The notes: generated by a model from the letters alone, not told the origin. DNA of 64,000 bases from Pseudomonadota bacterium (GCA_023388075.1 JAEWGX010000111.1:62001-126000); one strand, 5' to 3'. Shown: positions 51,649 through 61,937, counted from the first letter of the stretch. Made by a program: numbers and translations.

Positions 51649-52323
51649 ATGGCGCAGGCGTCAGCGGCGGAAGCGGCCACGATCGATCTGTACTGGTCGT
51701 TCCGCAGCCCGTACAGCTATCTCGCCTTGCACCACGTGCGCGCCCTGACTCAGTCGCACGGCGTGAGCTGGAACGTCAGGATCGTTCGCCCGCTCGCGAT
51801 CCGCACGCCCGATTTCTTCAGGCGAATGGATCCGCTGTGGCGGCCGTACCTGCTGATCGACACGAAGCGGATCGCCGAGAGCCTGGGCATGCCGTTCAAG
51901 CGACCCACTCCGGATCCGGTGGCGCAGGACCCGGTCACCCTGGAGATCGCCGCGGACCAGCCGTACATCCACCACCTGACCCGGCTGGGTGCGGAGGCGA
52001 CGCTGCGAGGCAGGGCGCTGCCGTTCATCCAGGAGGTATCGCACCTGCTTTGGAGCGGCGAGGTGGTCGGCTGGAACGAAGGCGACCACATGGCGCGGGC
52101 GGCCGCCCGCGCCGGACTCGACCTCGCCGAGATGGAGGCGTCGATCGCGGCGGACCCCGATGCCCGCGACACTCTGGTGAGGGGTCATGAGGCCGACCTG
52201 CGCGCCGCCGGGCACTGGGGCGTTCCGACTTTCGTCCTGGACGGCGAGCCGTTCTACGGCCAGGACCGCGTCCCGCTTCTGGCGTGGCGACTCGAGCAGC
52301 GCGCGCGCTCGCGCGCGGGCTGA
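51649..52323 (+). CDS. 2-hydroxychromene-2-carboxylate isomerase-like protein (DsbA/GST-kappa fold), copy 1
   Basis: 224 residues from ATG 51649 with GAGGAG upstream. The thioredoxin-fold motif is SPYSYLALHH, with Ser replacing the CxxC cysteines of DsbA, as in glutathione-dependent HCCA isomerases and GST kappa. C-terminal GHWGVPTFVLDGEPFYGQDRVPLL is the conserved cis-Pro and C-terminal block. HCCA isomerase acts in naphthalene degradation, but many members have other, unknown roles. First gene of the operon; the next gene starts 4 bases on. Confidence 0.82.
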   Translation: MAQASAAEAATIDLYWSFRSPYSYLALHHVRALTQSHGVSWNVRIVRPLAIRTPDFFRRMDPLWRPYLLIDTKRIAESLGMPFKRPTPDPVAQDPVTLEIAADQPYIHHLTRLGAEATLRGRALPFIQEVSHLLWSGEVVGWNEGDHMARAAARAGLDLAEMEASIAADPDARDTLVRGHEADLRAAGHWGVPTFVLDGEPFYGQDRVPLLAWRLEQRARSRAG

Positions 52324-52327
52324 TCCG

Positions 52328-53170
52328 GTGCTGCGCAACCTCGTCGAGGTGGCCGAGGCGGACGCGCCGGCGCGGATCGCCGCGGTCTACCAGGACATCC
52401 GCGACGTCCTCGGCACCTCGTTTGTCAATCTGGTCTACCGGCACCTGGCAACCGACGTGGCGTCGCTCGAATGGTCCTGGAGCGCCATACGGCCGCATCT
52501 GGTCGCCGGCAGCCTGACCGCGCAGGCGTCGCAGCTTCGGCAGGCCGTGGCGGCCCGATGCGATGGCTGGGCGGGCGTCGCGGACGCGACGCCGCCCCAT
52601 CCGGACCCGGCCAGCGTCGCGGCGATATCGAGGCTGGTCGCAAGCTACAACCATGCCAATGCCGTGAACCTGATGGCGTTGTCCCACGTGCTGCCGAATC
52701 CGCCTTCGGAACGGAGCGCGATCGCAGCCGCCACGACGCCCGGCGCCGCGCCGCCGGCGACGCCGAGCGACGAGGGCGAGCCCCTGCCGCCGCTGCCCGC
52801 GCTCGAGCGCCTGGCCGACGACGAACGGCGGCGCATCGAGCGCCTGAATCGCTACGCCGAGCCGGGTGATCCCGCCATCGTCGCGAGCCTCTACCGTCAC
52901 CTCGCCGCCTGGCCTGGCGCGCTCTACTTCGCGGAGCGGATCCTGCTTCCCCTGGAGCACGACGGACTGCTCGCCCAAGGCCGTGCGTTCACCGCGGGCG
53001 AAGCGGCGCGAGTGGCCGTCCTGCATTCCCTCGCCATGCCGCCGCCGCCGGCCGGCTTCGAGTCGCGCTTCGGCGCGTCCCTGCGGCAGCTTCGCGACGT
53101 GACCATCAGCAAGATGCTCCCCATCGGCCAGGCGCTGTCCCACGCTCTCGCCTCGATTCCTTCCCGCTGA
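52328..53170 (+). CDS. DehI-type (group I) 2-haloacid dehalogenase homologue
   Basis: 280 residues from GTG 52328, 4 bases after the previous stop. DehI is a tandem-repeat helical fold; both halves start similarly here (DAPARIAAVYQDIRDVLGTSFVNLVYRHLA and EPGDPAIVASLYRHLAAWPGALYFAERILLPLEH). DehI hydrolyses D- and L-2-halocarboxylates with inversion. Many database homologues are annotated only by family name and may act on other substrates, so dehalogenation here is unproven. Position between isomerase-like and sulfatase genes is unusual. Confidence 0.75.
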   Translation: MLRNLVEVAEADAPARIAAVYQDIRDVLGTSFVNLVYRHLATDVASLEWSWSAIRPHLVAGSLTAQASQLRQAVAARCDGWAGVADATPPHPDPASVAAISRLVASYNHANAVNLMALSHVLPNPPSERSAIAAATTPGAAPPATPSDEGEPLPPLPALERLADDERRRIERLNRYAEPGDPAIVASLYRHLAAWPGALYFAERILLPLEHDGLLAQGRAFTAGEAARVAVLHSLAMPPPPAGFESRFGASLRQLRDVTISKMLPIGQALSHALASIPSR

Positions 53171-53178
53171 ACAGCGCA

Positions 53179-54774
53179 ATGCAACCGAACTTCCTCTTCA
53201 TCATCACCGACCAGCACCGCGCCGACCATCTCGGGTGCTACGGCAATCCGATCGTGCGCACGCCGAACATCGACCGGATTGCCGCGCGGGGCTGGCGCGC
53301 CAGGCGCTTCTACGTCGCCAACCCGGCCTGCATGCCAAACCGATCGACGCTGATGACGGGCCGCATGCCATCGGTGCATCGGGTCCGCTCCAACGGGATC
53401 CCGCTGTCGCTGGGGGCGACGACCTTCGTGGAGCTGCTGCGCGCCGCGGGCTACGCCACCGTCTCGAGCGGCAAGATCCACCTGCAGCCGATGCTGGGTG
53501 AAGCGCCTCTGCTGCGCCGGAAGGATCCGGGTGGGCTGGTCGCGCCTCCGCCTGCGCTGGGCGACGCCTGGCATCTCGGCGCCGCCGACGGCCCCTACGA
53601 CCAGGAGTGCATCGACCGCTGGCGGGACGATCCGGAGCACGACCTCGAGCTGCCGTACTACGGCTTCGAGGAGGTTCACCTGACGATGATGCACGCCGAC
53701 GGCGTCCATGGGCACTACGGGAGGTGGCTGGAAGCGCGCCATCCCGGCTCGAGGAGCATCGTCGGTCGCGGCAACGCACTGCCGGGCAGCGATCCCGGCG
53801 CGCTCCAGGCCTGGCGCACGGCGGTGCCGGAGGAGCTCTACTCCACCAGCTACATCCGCGAGCAGGCGATCGGCTTCCTGGAGCGGCATGCCGCCGAGGC
53901 AAGCGGCAAGCCGTTCTTCCTGCATTGCTCCTTCAACGATCCTCATCATCCGTTCACCCCCCCGGGCCGCTACTGGGACATGTACGACCCGGACGACATC
54001 CCGCTGCCCGCCGCCTTCGCGCCCAACGTCGGCGAGGTCCCGCCTCCGGTTCGCCATCTCATCGCCGAGCGCGATGCCGGCCGCCAGGACCGCGACTCGT
54101 GGCTGCCGCAAGCGGTGCTCGAACGCGACGTGCGGGAGGCCATCGCGCGCACCTACGGATCGATCACGATGATCGACGACGCGATCGGCGCCATCCTTCA
54201 GGCGCTTGAACGGCTGGGCCTGCATCGCGATACGGTGATCGTCTTCACCAGCGACCACGGCGACTACATGGGGGACCACCAGCTGCTGCTGAAAGGGCCG
54301 ATCCACTACGACGGCCTGATCCGCGTTCCCTTCATCTGGTCGGATCCGCGGTCCGACGTGCGCGGCGTCGCCTCCGATGCGCTCGGGGGCACCTTGGACA
54401 TCGGCGCCACCATCCTTGCCCGCGCCGGCCTCGCGCCGTTCCACGGCATGCAGGGGCGGGACCTCCTTCCGGTGATCTCGGGCGAGGCGCCGGGCCGGCC
54501 GGCGGTGCTGGTGGAAGAGGACAACCAGCGCGCCTTCCTCACCTTCGAGCGACCGGTTCGCCTGCGCACGCTGGTCACCGACCGGTGGCGACTGTCCGTC
54601 TACCGCGGCGTGGACTGGGCCGAGCTGTACGACCTGCAGGAGGACCCGCTGGAGCTGCACAACCGATGGAACGATCCGTCGCTTGCGGGCATCCAGAGCG
54701 AGTTGCTGCGCCAACTGGTGCAGACGATGGAGGAGTTCGCCGACGACAGCCCGCTACCCACTGCAAGAGCTTGA
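53179..54774 (+). CDS. Sulfatase-family hydrolase (arylsulfatase/phosphonate monoester hydrolase type)
   Basis: 531 residues. N-terminal metal motif NFLFIITDQHRADHLGCYGN and C51-M-P-N-R55, matching C-x-P-x-R in which Cys is converted to formylglycine; the usual S before R is Asn. Further motifs SGKIHLQ, CSFNDPHHPF and FTSDHGDYMGDHQL. The wording CMPNRSTLMTGRMP resembles phosphonate/phosphodiester monoester hydrolases as well as arylsulfatases. No signal peptide, so cytoplasmic, matching a need for a transporter. No formylglycine-generating enzyme gene is in the window. Confidence 0.87.
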   Translation: MQPNFLFIITDQHRADHLGCYGNPIVRTPNIDRIAARGWRARRFYVANPACMPNRSTLMTGRMPSVHRVRSNGIPLSLGATTFVELLRAAGYATVSSGKIHLQPMLGEAPLLRRKDPGGLVAPPPALGDAWHLGAADGPYDQECIDRWRDDPEHDLELPYYGFEEVHLTMMHADGVHGHYGRWLEARHPGSRSIVGRGNALPGSDPGALQAWRTAVPEELYSTSYIREQAIGFLERHAAEASGKPFFLHCSFNDPHHPFTPPGRYWDMYDPDDIPLPAAFAPNVGEVPPPVRHLIAERDAGRQDRDSWLPQAVLERDVREAIARTYGSITMIDDAIGAILQALERLGLHRDTVIVFTSDHGDYMGDHQLLLKGPIHYDGLIRVPFIWSDPRSDVRGVASDALGGTLDIGATILARAGLAPFHGMQGRDLLPVISGEAPGRPAVLVEEDNQRAFLTFERPVRLRTLVTDRWRLSVYRGVDWAELYDLQEDPLELHNRWNDPSLAGIQSELLRQLVQTMEEFADDSPLPTARA

Positions 54775-54787
54775 GGAGCAACGAAGG

Positions 54788-56245
54788 ATGGATGCACTGG
54801 ATATCGCGAAGCGCCGGTTCGGTGAGCTGAGGCTGCTCATCGGTGGCGAATGGACCCGCGGCGGCGGCAAGGATGAAGCGGTGCTGGACCCGGCGACCGG
54901 CGGCGTGCTCGGGCGACTGCCGCATGCGAGCAAGGCGGACCTGGCATCCGCGGTCGCGGCCGCGGATTCGGCCTTCCCTGCCTGGTCCAGGACACCCGCG
55001 ATGGAGCGGCGACGCATCCTGCTGGACGCTGCCCGGCTGATCCGCGAGCGTGCCGAGCCGATCGCCCACATGATGACGCTCGAGCAGGGCAAGCCGCTCG
55101 CGGAGGCCCGCGCCGAGCTGACAGGCGCGATCGAGATATTCGAGTGGTACGCCGAGGAGGCCCGCCGCCTCTACGGACGGGTGATTCCGGCCCGCCAGGC
55201 CAACGTCAGCCAGGTGGTGATGCTCGATCCGGTGGGTCCGGTCGCCGCCTTCACTCCCTGGAACTTCCCCGCGCTCACCCCGGCGCGCAAGATCGCCGGC
55301 GCGCTCGCGGCCGGCTGCAGCTGCGTCATCAAGCCGGCGGAGGAGACCCCTGCCACGGCCATCGAGCTTGCCCGTGCCTGCGTCGACGCGGGCCTTCCGG
55401 CCGGGGCGCTCAACGTGGTGTTCGGGGTGCCGGCCGAGGTCTCCGGCTTCCTGATCCGCTCGCCGGTCATCCGGAAGGTTTCCTTCACGGGATCGATCGC
55501 GGTCGGCAAGGAGCTCGCGGCGATGGCCGCGAGTCACGGACTGAAGCGCTGCACGCTGGAGCTGGGCGGGCATGCGCCGGTGCTGGTCTTCGACGACGCG
55601 GACGTCGACAAGGCGGCCGCGGCCTGTGCCGCGGGCAGGTTCCGCAATGCCGGCCAGGTCTGCATCGCGCCGTCGCGCTTCTTCGTGCAGCGGGGCGCGT
55701 TCGAGCGCTTCACGGCCCGGTTCGTGGAGGCGGCCCGCGCTCAGCGGCTGGGCAGTGGCCTCGAAGCCGGGACCACCATGGGGCCGCTTGCCAACTCGCG
55801 ACGGCTGGACGCCATGGAAGCGTTCGTCGAGGACGCGGCCGGGCGCGGGGCGCGCGTGGCCGCTGGAGGCACCCGGGCCGATGCGCCGGGCTACTTCTGG
55901 CAGCCGACGGTGCTCACCGACCTTCGCGACGAAGCACGCGCGATGACCGAAGAGACGTTCGGACCCATCGCACCGGTGGTGCCCTTCGATACGCTGGAAG
56001 AAGCGATCGAGCGCGCCAATCGGCTGCCGTACGGCCTGTCCGCGTATGCGTTCACCCGCTCGGCGTCGACGGCGCATGCCGTCTCCACCGGCCTGCAGGC
56101 CGGAATGGTCGGCATCAACGGCTTTGGCGTATCCGTTGCCGAAGCGCCGTTCGGCGGCATCAAGGAGAGCGGCTACGGCTCCGAAGGGGGCGTCGAGGGC
56201 CTCGAAGGGTATCTCAACACGAAGTTCGTGTCGCAGGTGAACTGA
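54788..56245 (+). CDS. NAD(P)-dependent aldehyde dehydrogenase (succinate-semialdehyde DH type)
   Basis: 485 residues from ATG 54788 with GAGGAG upstream; 13 bases after the sulfatase. Nucleotide motif PWNFPALTPARKIAGALAAGCSCVIKPAEETPAT, FTGSIAVGKEL, catalytic E258 in LELGGHAPV, catalytic C292 in NAGQVCIAPSRF. Most like the GabD/SSADH group. It would oxidise an aldehyde freed further up the pathway. Same operon as the sulfatase. Confidence 0.88.
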   Translation: MDALDIAKRRFGELRLLIGGEWTRGGGKDEAVLDPATGGVLGRLPHASKADLASAVAAADSAFPAWSRTPAMERRRILLDAARLIRERAEPIAHMMTLEQGKPLAEARAELTGAIEIFEWYAEEARRLYGRVIPARQANVSQVVMLDPVGPVAAFTPWNFPALTPARKIAGALAAGCSCVIKPAEETPATAIELARACVDAGLPAGALNVVFGVPAEVSGFLIRSPVIRKVSFTGSIAVGKELAAMAASHGLKRCTLELGGHAPVLVFDDADVDKAAAACAAGRFRNAGQVCIAPSRFFVQRGAFERFTARFVEAARAQRLGSGLEAGTTMGPLANSRRLDAMEAFVEDAAGRGARVAAGGTRADAPGYFWQPTVLTDLRDEARAMTEETFGPIAPVVPFDTLEEAIERANRLPYGLSAYAFTRSASTAHAVSTGLQAGMVGINGFGVSVAEAPFGGIKESGYGSEGGVEGLEGYLNTKFVSQVN

Positions 56246-56297
56246 TCCGTGCCTCGTCGCTTCGGTGCAGAAGCGGCGTCACTTACAGAGGAGATGA

Positions 56298-57284
56298 ATG
56301 ATGAGCAGTCCGAGTACCGTCACCGCGACGATCAAGCCCGTTGCCGGCGCGCTGGCCGTCGTCGCCGCCGCCCTGCTGTCCATGCCGGCGGCGTCGGCGC
56401 AGGAGTATCCGACGCGCCCGATCACGATGACCGTCACCTTCCCGCCCGGCGGGGCCACGGACTCGGTGGGTCGCGCGCTTGCGTCGGGTATGACGTCGAA
56501 GCTGAAGCAGAGCGTCGTGGTGCAGAACGTGGGCGGCGCGGGTGGCTCCATCGGGACGACCACCATCGCCAACGCCGCGAACAACGGCTACACCATGGGG
56601 TTCATCGCGGCTGCCGCGCTCACGACGCTTCCTCACCTCCTGGAGGTGCCGTACCGGCCGGATTCGTTCGACTACGTATGCCGGGCGTTCGATGTCCCGG
56701 TCTTCGTGCTCGTGTCGCCCACTTCGCGGTTCACGACGCTGGAGGACGTGATCCGGTTCGCCAAGGCGAACCCCGGCAAGCTCAACTACGCCACGGTGGG
56801 TCCCGGCTCGTTGCCTCACCTCGCCGCGCTGGATCTCGCGCGGGCCGCGAGTATCGACTACAACCACGTGCCCTACAAGGGCGAGAGCGCCGCCGTGACC
56901 GACCTGCTCGGCGGCCACGTCGATCTCTACCTCGGCACCAGCGCGGTCGCCAGCATCCACAAGCTGCGCCGCCTCGGCGTGGCGGCGGCGAGCCGGGTCA
57001 CCGAGTCGCCCGACACCCCCACCTTGACCGAGATGGGCTACAAGGTCAACTGGGCCATCATGGGTGGCGTCATCGCGCCCAAGGGCATCGAGTCGAAGTC
57101 GCTCGCGAAGCTGCGTGGCGCCTGCGCCGACGTCGTCGAGACGGACGAGTTCAGGCAGGCCCTCGATCGCTACAAGGTCCGGCTGTCCTATGCGGACGGC
57201 CCCGACTTCCAGAAGGCGATCGCCACCGAGGCGGCCGACAGCCGGGAGCTCCTGAAGAGCGTCGGCCTGCTGAAGAATCACTGA
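56298..57284 (+). CDS. Bug/TctC-family periplasmic binding protein
   Basis: 328 residues with signal peptide ending ASA-QEYPTRPI (about residue 34). Bug motifs: FPPGGATDSVGRALASGMTSKLKQSVVVQNVGGAGGSIGTTTIANAANNGYTMG, PGKLNYATVGPGSLPHLAALDL, VPYKGESAAVTDLLGGHVDLYLG. Family members bind small carboxylates (citrate, nicotinate, aromatic acids) for TctAB. No TctA/TctB genes lie nearby, as is common for orphan Bug proteins. GAGGAG precedes the double ATG. Confidence 0.88.
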   Translation: MMSSPSTVTATIKPVAGALAVVAAALLSMPAASAQEYPTRPITMTVTFPPGGATDSVGRALASGMTSKLKQSVVVQNVGGAGGSIGTTTIANAANNGYTMGFIAAAALTTLPHLLEVPYRPDSFDYVCRAFDVPVFVLVSPTSRFTTLEDVIRFAKANPGKLNYATVGPGSLPHLAALDLARAASIDYNHVPYKGESAAVTDLLGGHVDLYLGTSAVASIHKLRRLGVAAASRVTESPDTPTLTEMGYKVNWAIMGGVIAPKGIESKSLAKLRGACADVVETDEFRQALDRYKVRLSYADGPDFQKAIATEAADSRELLKSVGLLKNH

Positions 57285-57302
57285 CCGACCGGGACAGGGC
57301 GC

Positions 57303-58547
57303 ATGAAGGAGGACGTCAAGCCGGCGCGGTTGCGGTTTTTCCATCGCCCCGACGATCCGTGGAGCCACCTCCTGCTGCAGGTGTTGCCGCGGCTGGCGCG
57401 GGCCTACGAGGTCGAGATCCAGTGCGTGACCGTTCCGTTCCCTGACATCGAACATGCGCCCCGGCCCGAGCTGCTGGCGCGCCACGCGCTGCGCGATGCC
57501 AGCGACCTCGCGCGGTACGTCGACGTCGAGTTCGAATCGGACGGGCGGCTGCCGGACCAGGCATCGGTGACGCTCGCGAGCCGCGCCCTGCTGGCCCTGG
57601 ATACGACCGGGCAGTACCTCGCGGCCGCCCATCCGATCGGGCGGGCGCTGTTCGCCGGCGACTCGCAGGCCCTGGAATCGCTCTGTGGCTCCATCGAGCT
57701 GCCGGACGAGCCGGCAGCGGCCCTCATGCTTCAGGGAAACTACGAGAGCCTCCTGGAAGCCGGCCACTACCTCTCGGGAATGATCGAGTACCGGGGTGCC
57801 TGGTACTGGGGCATCGATCGTCTTGCGCACCTCGAGCACGACCTGCTGATGGCAGGACGACGGCGCAGCGACCGATCGGTCGGGGTCCTGCAGCGGCGCC
57901 GCCACGCCACGAGTCCGCTCGCTCCATTTCCGGGGACGGCGGCAGACGAGCTCGTCATCGACTGGTTCTGCTCCTTCCGCAGCCCCTACGCCTATCTCTC
58001 CGCGCGACGCACGTTCGACCTGGCTCGCCGCTATCCCGTCCGCATCAGGCCACGGCTCATCCTGCCGATGAAGATGGCCGGCTTCGTCATCCCGGAACGC
58101 AAGAGCGCCTACTTCCGTCTCGATCCGGCCCGCGAAGCGCTGCGCCACGGCGTGCGATTCGGCAACTTCTGCGATCCGTTCGGCGTGGGCCTGGAACGCG
58201 CCATGGCAGCGGTGCCGGTTGCCGAGAAGGCCGGTCGCCTCGAGCCCTACATCCTGTCGGTGATGGCGGGCGTCTGGGCGGATGGCATCGACACCGCCAG
58301 CGACGACGGCCTGCGCGCCCTCGTCGAGCGAGCGGGCCTGGCCTGGGCCGAGGTCGCCGCGGTGCTGGAGGACGATGGCTGGCGCGAAGGCGCCCATCGC
58401 AATCGCGAGGAGCTGGCGCGGCTCGGGCAGTACGCCGCGCCCACCTATCGGCTGGGCGACTGGGTCACCTGGGGGCAGGACCGGATCTGGATGCTGGAAG
58501 AGAGAATCCGGGAAGCGCTGGGAATGACATCGGTTCCGGAAATCTAG
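57303..58547 (+). CDS. Tandem two-domain DsbA/HCCA-isomerase-like protein, copy 2
   Basis: 414 residues made of two thioredoxin-like halves. The first (about 1-180: RLRFFHRPDDPWSHLLLQVLPRL) has lost the usual active-site pattern. The second (about 218-414: LVIDWFCSFRSPYAYLSARRTFDLARR) keeps a SPYAY variant and a GQYAAPTYRLGDWVTWGQDRIWMLEE end block. It could be a fusion in which the first domain is structural. Glutathione chemistry is inferred from family only. Starts 18 bases after the Bug gene. Confidence 0.72.
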   Translation: MKEDVKPARLRFFHRPDDPWSHLLLQVLPRLARAYEVEIQCVTVPFPDIEHAPRPELLARHALRDASDLARYVDVEFESDGRLPDQASVTLASRALLALDTTGQYLAAAHPIGRALFAGDSQALESLCGSIELPDEPAAALMLQGNYESLLEAGHYLSGMIEYRGAWYWGIDRLAHLEHDLLMAGRRRSDRSVGVLQRRRHATSPLAPFPGTAADELVIDWFCSFRSPYAYLSARRTFDLARRYPVRIRPRLILPMKMAGFVIPERKSAYFRLDPAREALRHGVRFGNFCDPFGVGLERAMAAVPVAEKAGRLEPYILSVMAGVWADGIDTASDDGLRALVERAGLAWAEVAAVLEDDGWREGAHRNREELARLGQYAAPTYRLGDWVTWGQDRIWMLEERIREALGMTSVPEI

Positions 58548-58685
58548 CGGGCGCGCAGGCCGTACGCTGCCTTGCGTATTCCATCGGCGAAACGGCTGCC
58601 CTAGACTGGACGCGTCGGTCACGACTTGGGGGCTCGGTGCCGTGGTGGCGCCGCGCCCCGACGACTCAGCCAGAAGGAGGTTCCG

Positions 58686-58988
58686 ATGCGTGCCTACAAC
58701 GTCGTGCGGTTCAAGGTGAAGCCGGGTCGGGAGCAGGAGTTCGTCGATGCGCATCGCATCGATCCGACATTCAAGGGCTTCCTGGGTGGGGCATTGATCA
58801 AGACCGGCGAGCGCTCCTACTGCCTGGTCGGCGAGTGGGAAAGCTTCGACCGGATCGTTGCCGCCCGGGAGAAGATGATCGGGATGCTGGATGGCTTCCG
58901 CGACGCGCTGGAGGACCTGGGTGGCGGGCTCGGCAAGACCGACCCGGTGTCGGGCGAGGCGGTGGTGGAGTTCGAACCGTCGAAGTGA
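58686..58988 (+). CDS. Small dimeric alpha/beta-barrel (ABM/DUF718-like) protein
   Basis: 100 residues from ATG 58686, an excellent AGGAGG site. MRAYNVVRFKVKPGREQEFVDAHR with GERSYCLVGEWESFDRIVAAREKMIGMLDGFRD resembles the antibiotic-biosynthesis monooxygenase/dimeric barrel fold. Such proteins act as small monooxygenases or binding partners. Last gene of the operon, bounded by a hairpin. Confidence 0.68.
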   Translation: MRAYNVVRFKVKPGREQEFVDAHRIDPTFKGFLGGALIKTGERSYCLVGEWESFDRIVAAREKMIGMLDGFRDALEDLGGGLGKTDPVSGEAVVEFEPSK

Positions 58989-58994
58989 CTCGGC

Positions 58995-59009
58995 GCGCCG
59001 GACCGGCGC
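58995..59009. terminator. Perfect palindrome between convergent genes
   Basis: GCGCCGG-A-CCGGCGC, fully self-complementary around one base, exactly filling the gap between the stop at 58988 and the convergent stop at 59010. It can form a 6-bp hairpin with a GAC loop in both transcripts. No T tract. Confidence 0.45.
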
Positions 59010-60401
<1,392 letters not shown>

Positions 60402-60469
60402 TGGGTCTCTCGGGGAATCGAAGGGCCACGCGATGCGCGGGCTCGGAAGAAGGCGCGGCGCCGCGCGGA

Positions 60470-61216
60470 TCAGTCCAACCGCAGCAGCGCCGGCAGCTCG
60501 TCCATCGAGCCGAACGTGAGGCTCGCGCCGGCGTCGAGGAGGATGGCGGGGCTGTTGAGGCTCGCCAGGGCGTAGACCGTGGTGCCGGCCGCGACCCCGG
60601 CCCGGATGCCCGTCGGCGTGTCCTCGATCACCACCGTGCGATTGGGCGAGGCGCCGATCGTCCTCATCGCGAGCTCGTAGACGTCGGGCGCGGGTTTGGC
60701 GCGGGCCACCATGTCGGCGCCGAACATGCAGCGCTCGAAGAACGGCAGCAGCCCGGACCGGCCCAGGGTGAGCCGCATCTTGGCGCAGTCCGCGCCGGAG
60801 GCGACGGCGAACGGCATGCCGATCGCCGCGAGGCGCTCCACCACGGCCCGCACGCCCGGGATCGCCGCCACCCGCACGGCGAGCGCCTCGTCGCGCCGAC
60901 GAACGAACTGCGGATGCCAGTCGGGCGACAGCGGGCGCCCGATCAACGCCTCGATCGCCGCCATCTCGTCCTTCACGGACTTGCCCATGAAGGTACGGAT
61001 GGTTCGCTCGAGGTCGAAGTCGAGCCCGAGCTCGTTCAGCATCTCGCACAGCACGCCGTTGGTGATCGGTTCGCTGTCCACCAGCACGCCGTCACAGTCG
61101 AAGATCACGGCATCGGGCCTGCCTTGCAGGCCAGGCCGGTCCGGCGGGACGACGGTGCGGCTTCCCGGCATCGGACCGGCGCCGACCGCGGGAATGTCGC
61201 TCTGCTCTCGACGCAT
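60470..61216 (-). CDS. HAD-family phosphatase/phosphoglucomutase-like hydrolase
   Basis: 248 residues from ATG 61216, overlapping the stop of the next gene upstream (ATGA). HAD motifs: FDCDGVLVDSEPITNGVL, ASGADCAKMRLTLG, lysine in ARAKPAPDVYELAMRTI, and IEDTPTGIRAGVAAGTTVYAL. Typical of the beta-phosphoglucomutase/GS1-type subclass. An N-terminal extension of about 35 residues is unusual. Substrate unknown. Confidence 0.82.
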   Translation of the reverse strand: MRREQSDIPAVGAGPMPGSRTVVPPDRPGLQGRPDAVIFDCDGVLVDSEPITNGVLCEMLNELGLDFDLERTIRTFMGKSVKDEMAAIEALIGRPLSPDWHPQFVRRRDEALAVRVAAIPGVRAVVERLAAIGMPFAVASGADCAKMRLTLGRSGLLPFFERCMFGADMVARAKPAPDVYELAMRTIGASPNRTVVIEDTPTGIRAGVAAGTTVYALASLNSPAILLDAGASLTFGSMDELPALLRLD

Positions 61217-61899
61217 CACCCCGCCTTGCGATCGGCGGCGACCTGCTCCAGCCGTCGCTCCAGGTGCGGCATGCGATCGTGGCCCCAGAACTGCTCGGTG
61301 CCCACGAAGAAGGTAGGCGCCCCGAACACGTGGCGCGACTGGGCCGCATCGTTCGCGGCCGCGAGCTTCTGCTTGATCGCGGGATCCTGGATCGCCGCGC
61401 GCAGGCCGGCTTCGTCGATGCCGAGCACCCGGCCGATACCCGCCAGGTTGTCGGCCGACTGGATGTCGCCGTCGTGCACGAAGAGGCTGCGGAACACGGC
61501 CAGCGCGAACGGCCGGGCCTTCTCCGGAGCGGTGGCCTGCAGCCACAGCAGCACCCGGCCGGCATTGTGGCTCGCCTGCGGAAACCGCGACGGATAGCGA
61601 AACGGCACGCCGGCCATCTCCGCGCTGCGCCGGAAGTCCATCACGGCGTAGCTTGCACGCCAGGGATGCTGCTCGGTAAGCGGCGCGCTGCCGGTGGCCT
61701 TGAAGATCACGCCCAGCATCATCGGACGCCAGTTGACCTGGTGGCCATGGCGCGCGGCCATGTCGTCGATGGACTCGGCGGCGAGGTAGGAATAGGGAGA
61801 GCTGAAGTCGAAGTAGAAGTCGACTTCGCCGGCCGGGGTGGTGATCGGGGCGGCGGCCGGTGCCGCGCCGGCTGCCGCCTGGGTTGTCGTCGTGCTCAA
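61216..61899 (-). CDS. 2-hydroxychromene-2-carboxylate isomerase-like protein, copy 3
   Basis: 227 residues from a TTG start at 61899 (GAGGAG 7 bases upstream), after an Ala/Thr-rich leader. Domain motif VDFYFDFSSPYSYLAAESIDDMAARHGHQVNWRPMMLG, and C-terminal VFGAPTFFVGTEQFWGHDRMPHLERRL. Serine replaces the CxxC cysteine. Of the three copies in this window this one is closest to the classic HCCA isomerase wording. Coupled to the HAD gene and 38 bases after the acyl-CoA dehydrogenase stop. Confidence 0.82.
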   Translation of the reverse strand: MSTTTTQAAAGAAPAAAPITTPAGEVDFYFDFSSPYSYLAAESIDDMAARHGHQVNWRPMMLGVIFKATGSAPLTEQHPWRASYAVMDFRRSAEMAGVPFRYPSRFPQASHNAGRVLLWLQATAPEKARPFALAVFRSLFVHDGDIQSADNLAGIGRVLGIDEAGLRAAIQDPAIKQKLAAANDAAQSRHVFGAPTFFVGTEQFWGHDRMPHLERRLEQVAADRKAG

Positions 61900-61937
61900 G
61901 AACGGGCTCCTCGATGCGCTTTGCTGTCGCGCGGTGT

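Noticed and set aside
56283..58754. 823-residue minus-strand open frame
   Set aside because: Antisense to the Bug and two-domain isomerase genes; compositionally a shadow with no recognisable domain or start site.
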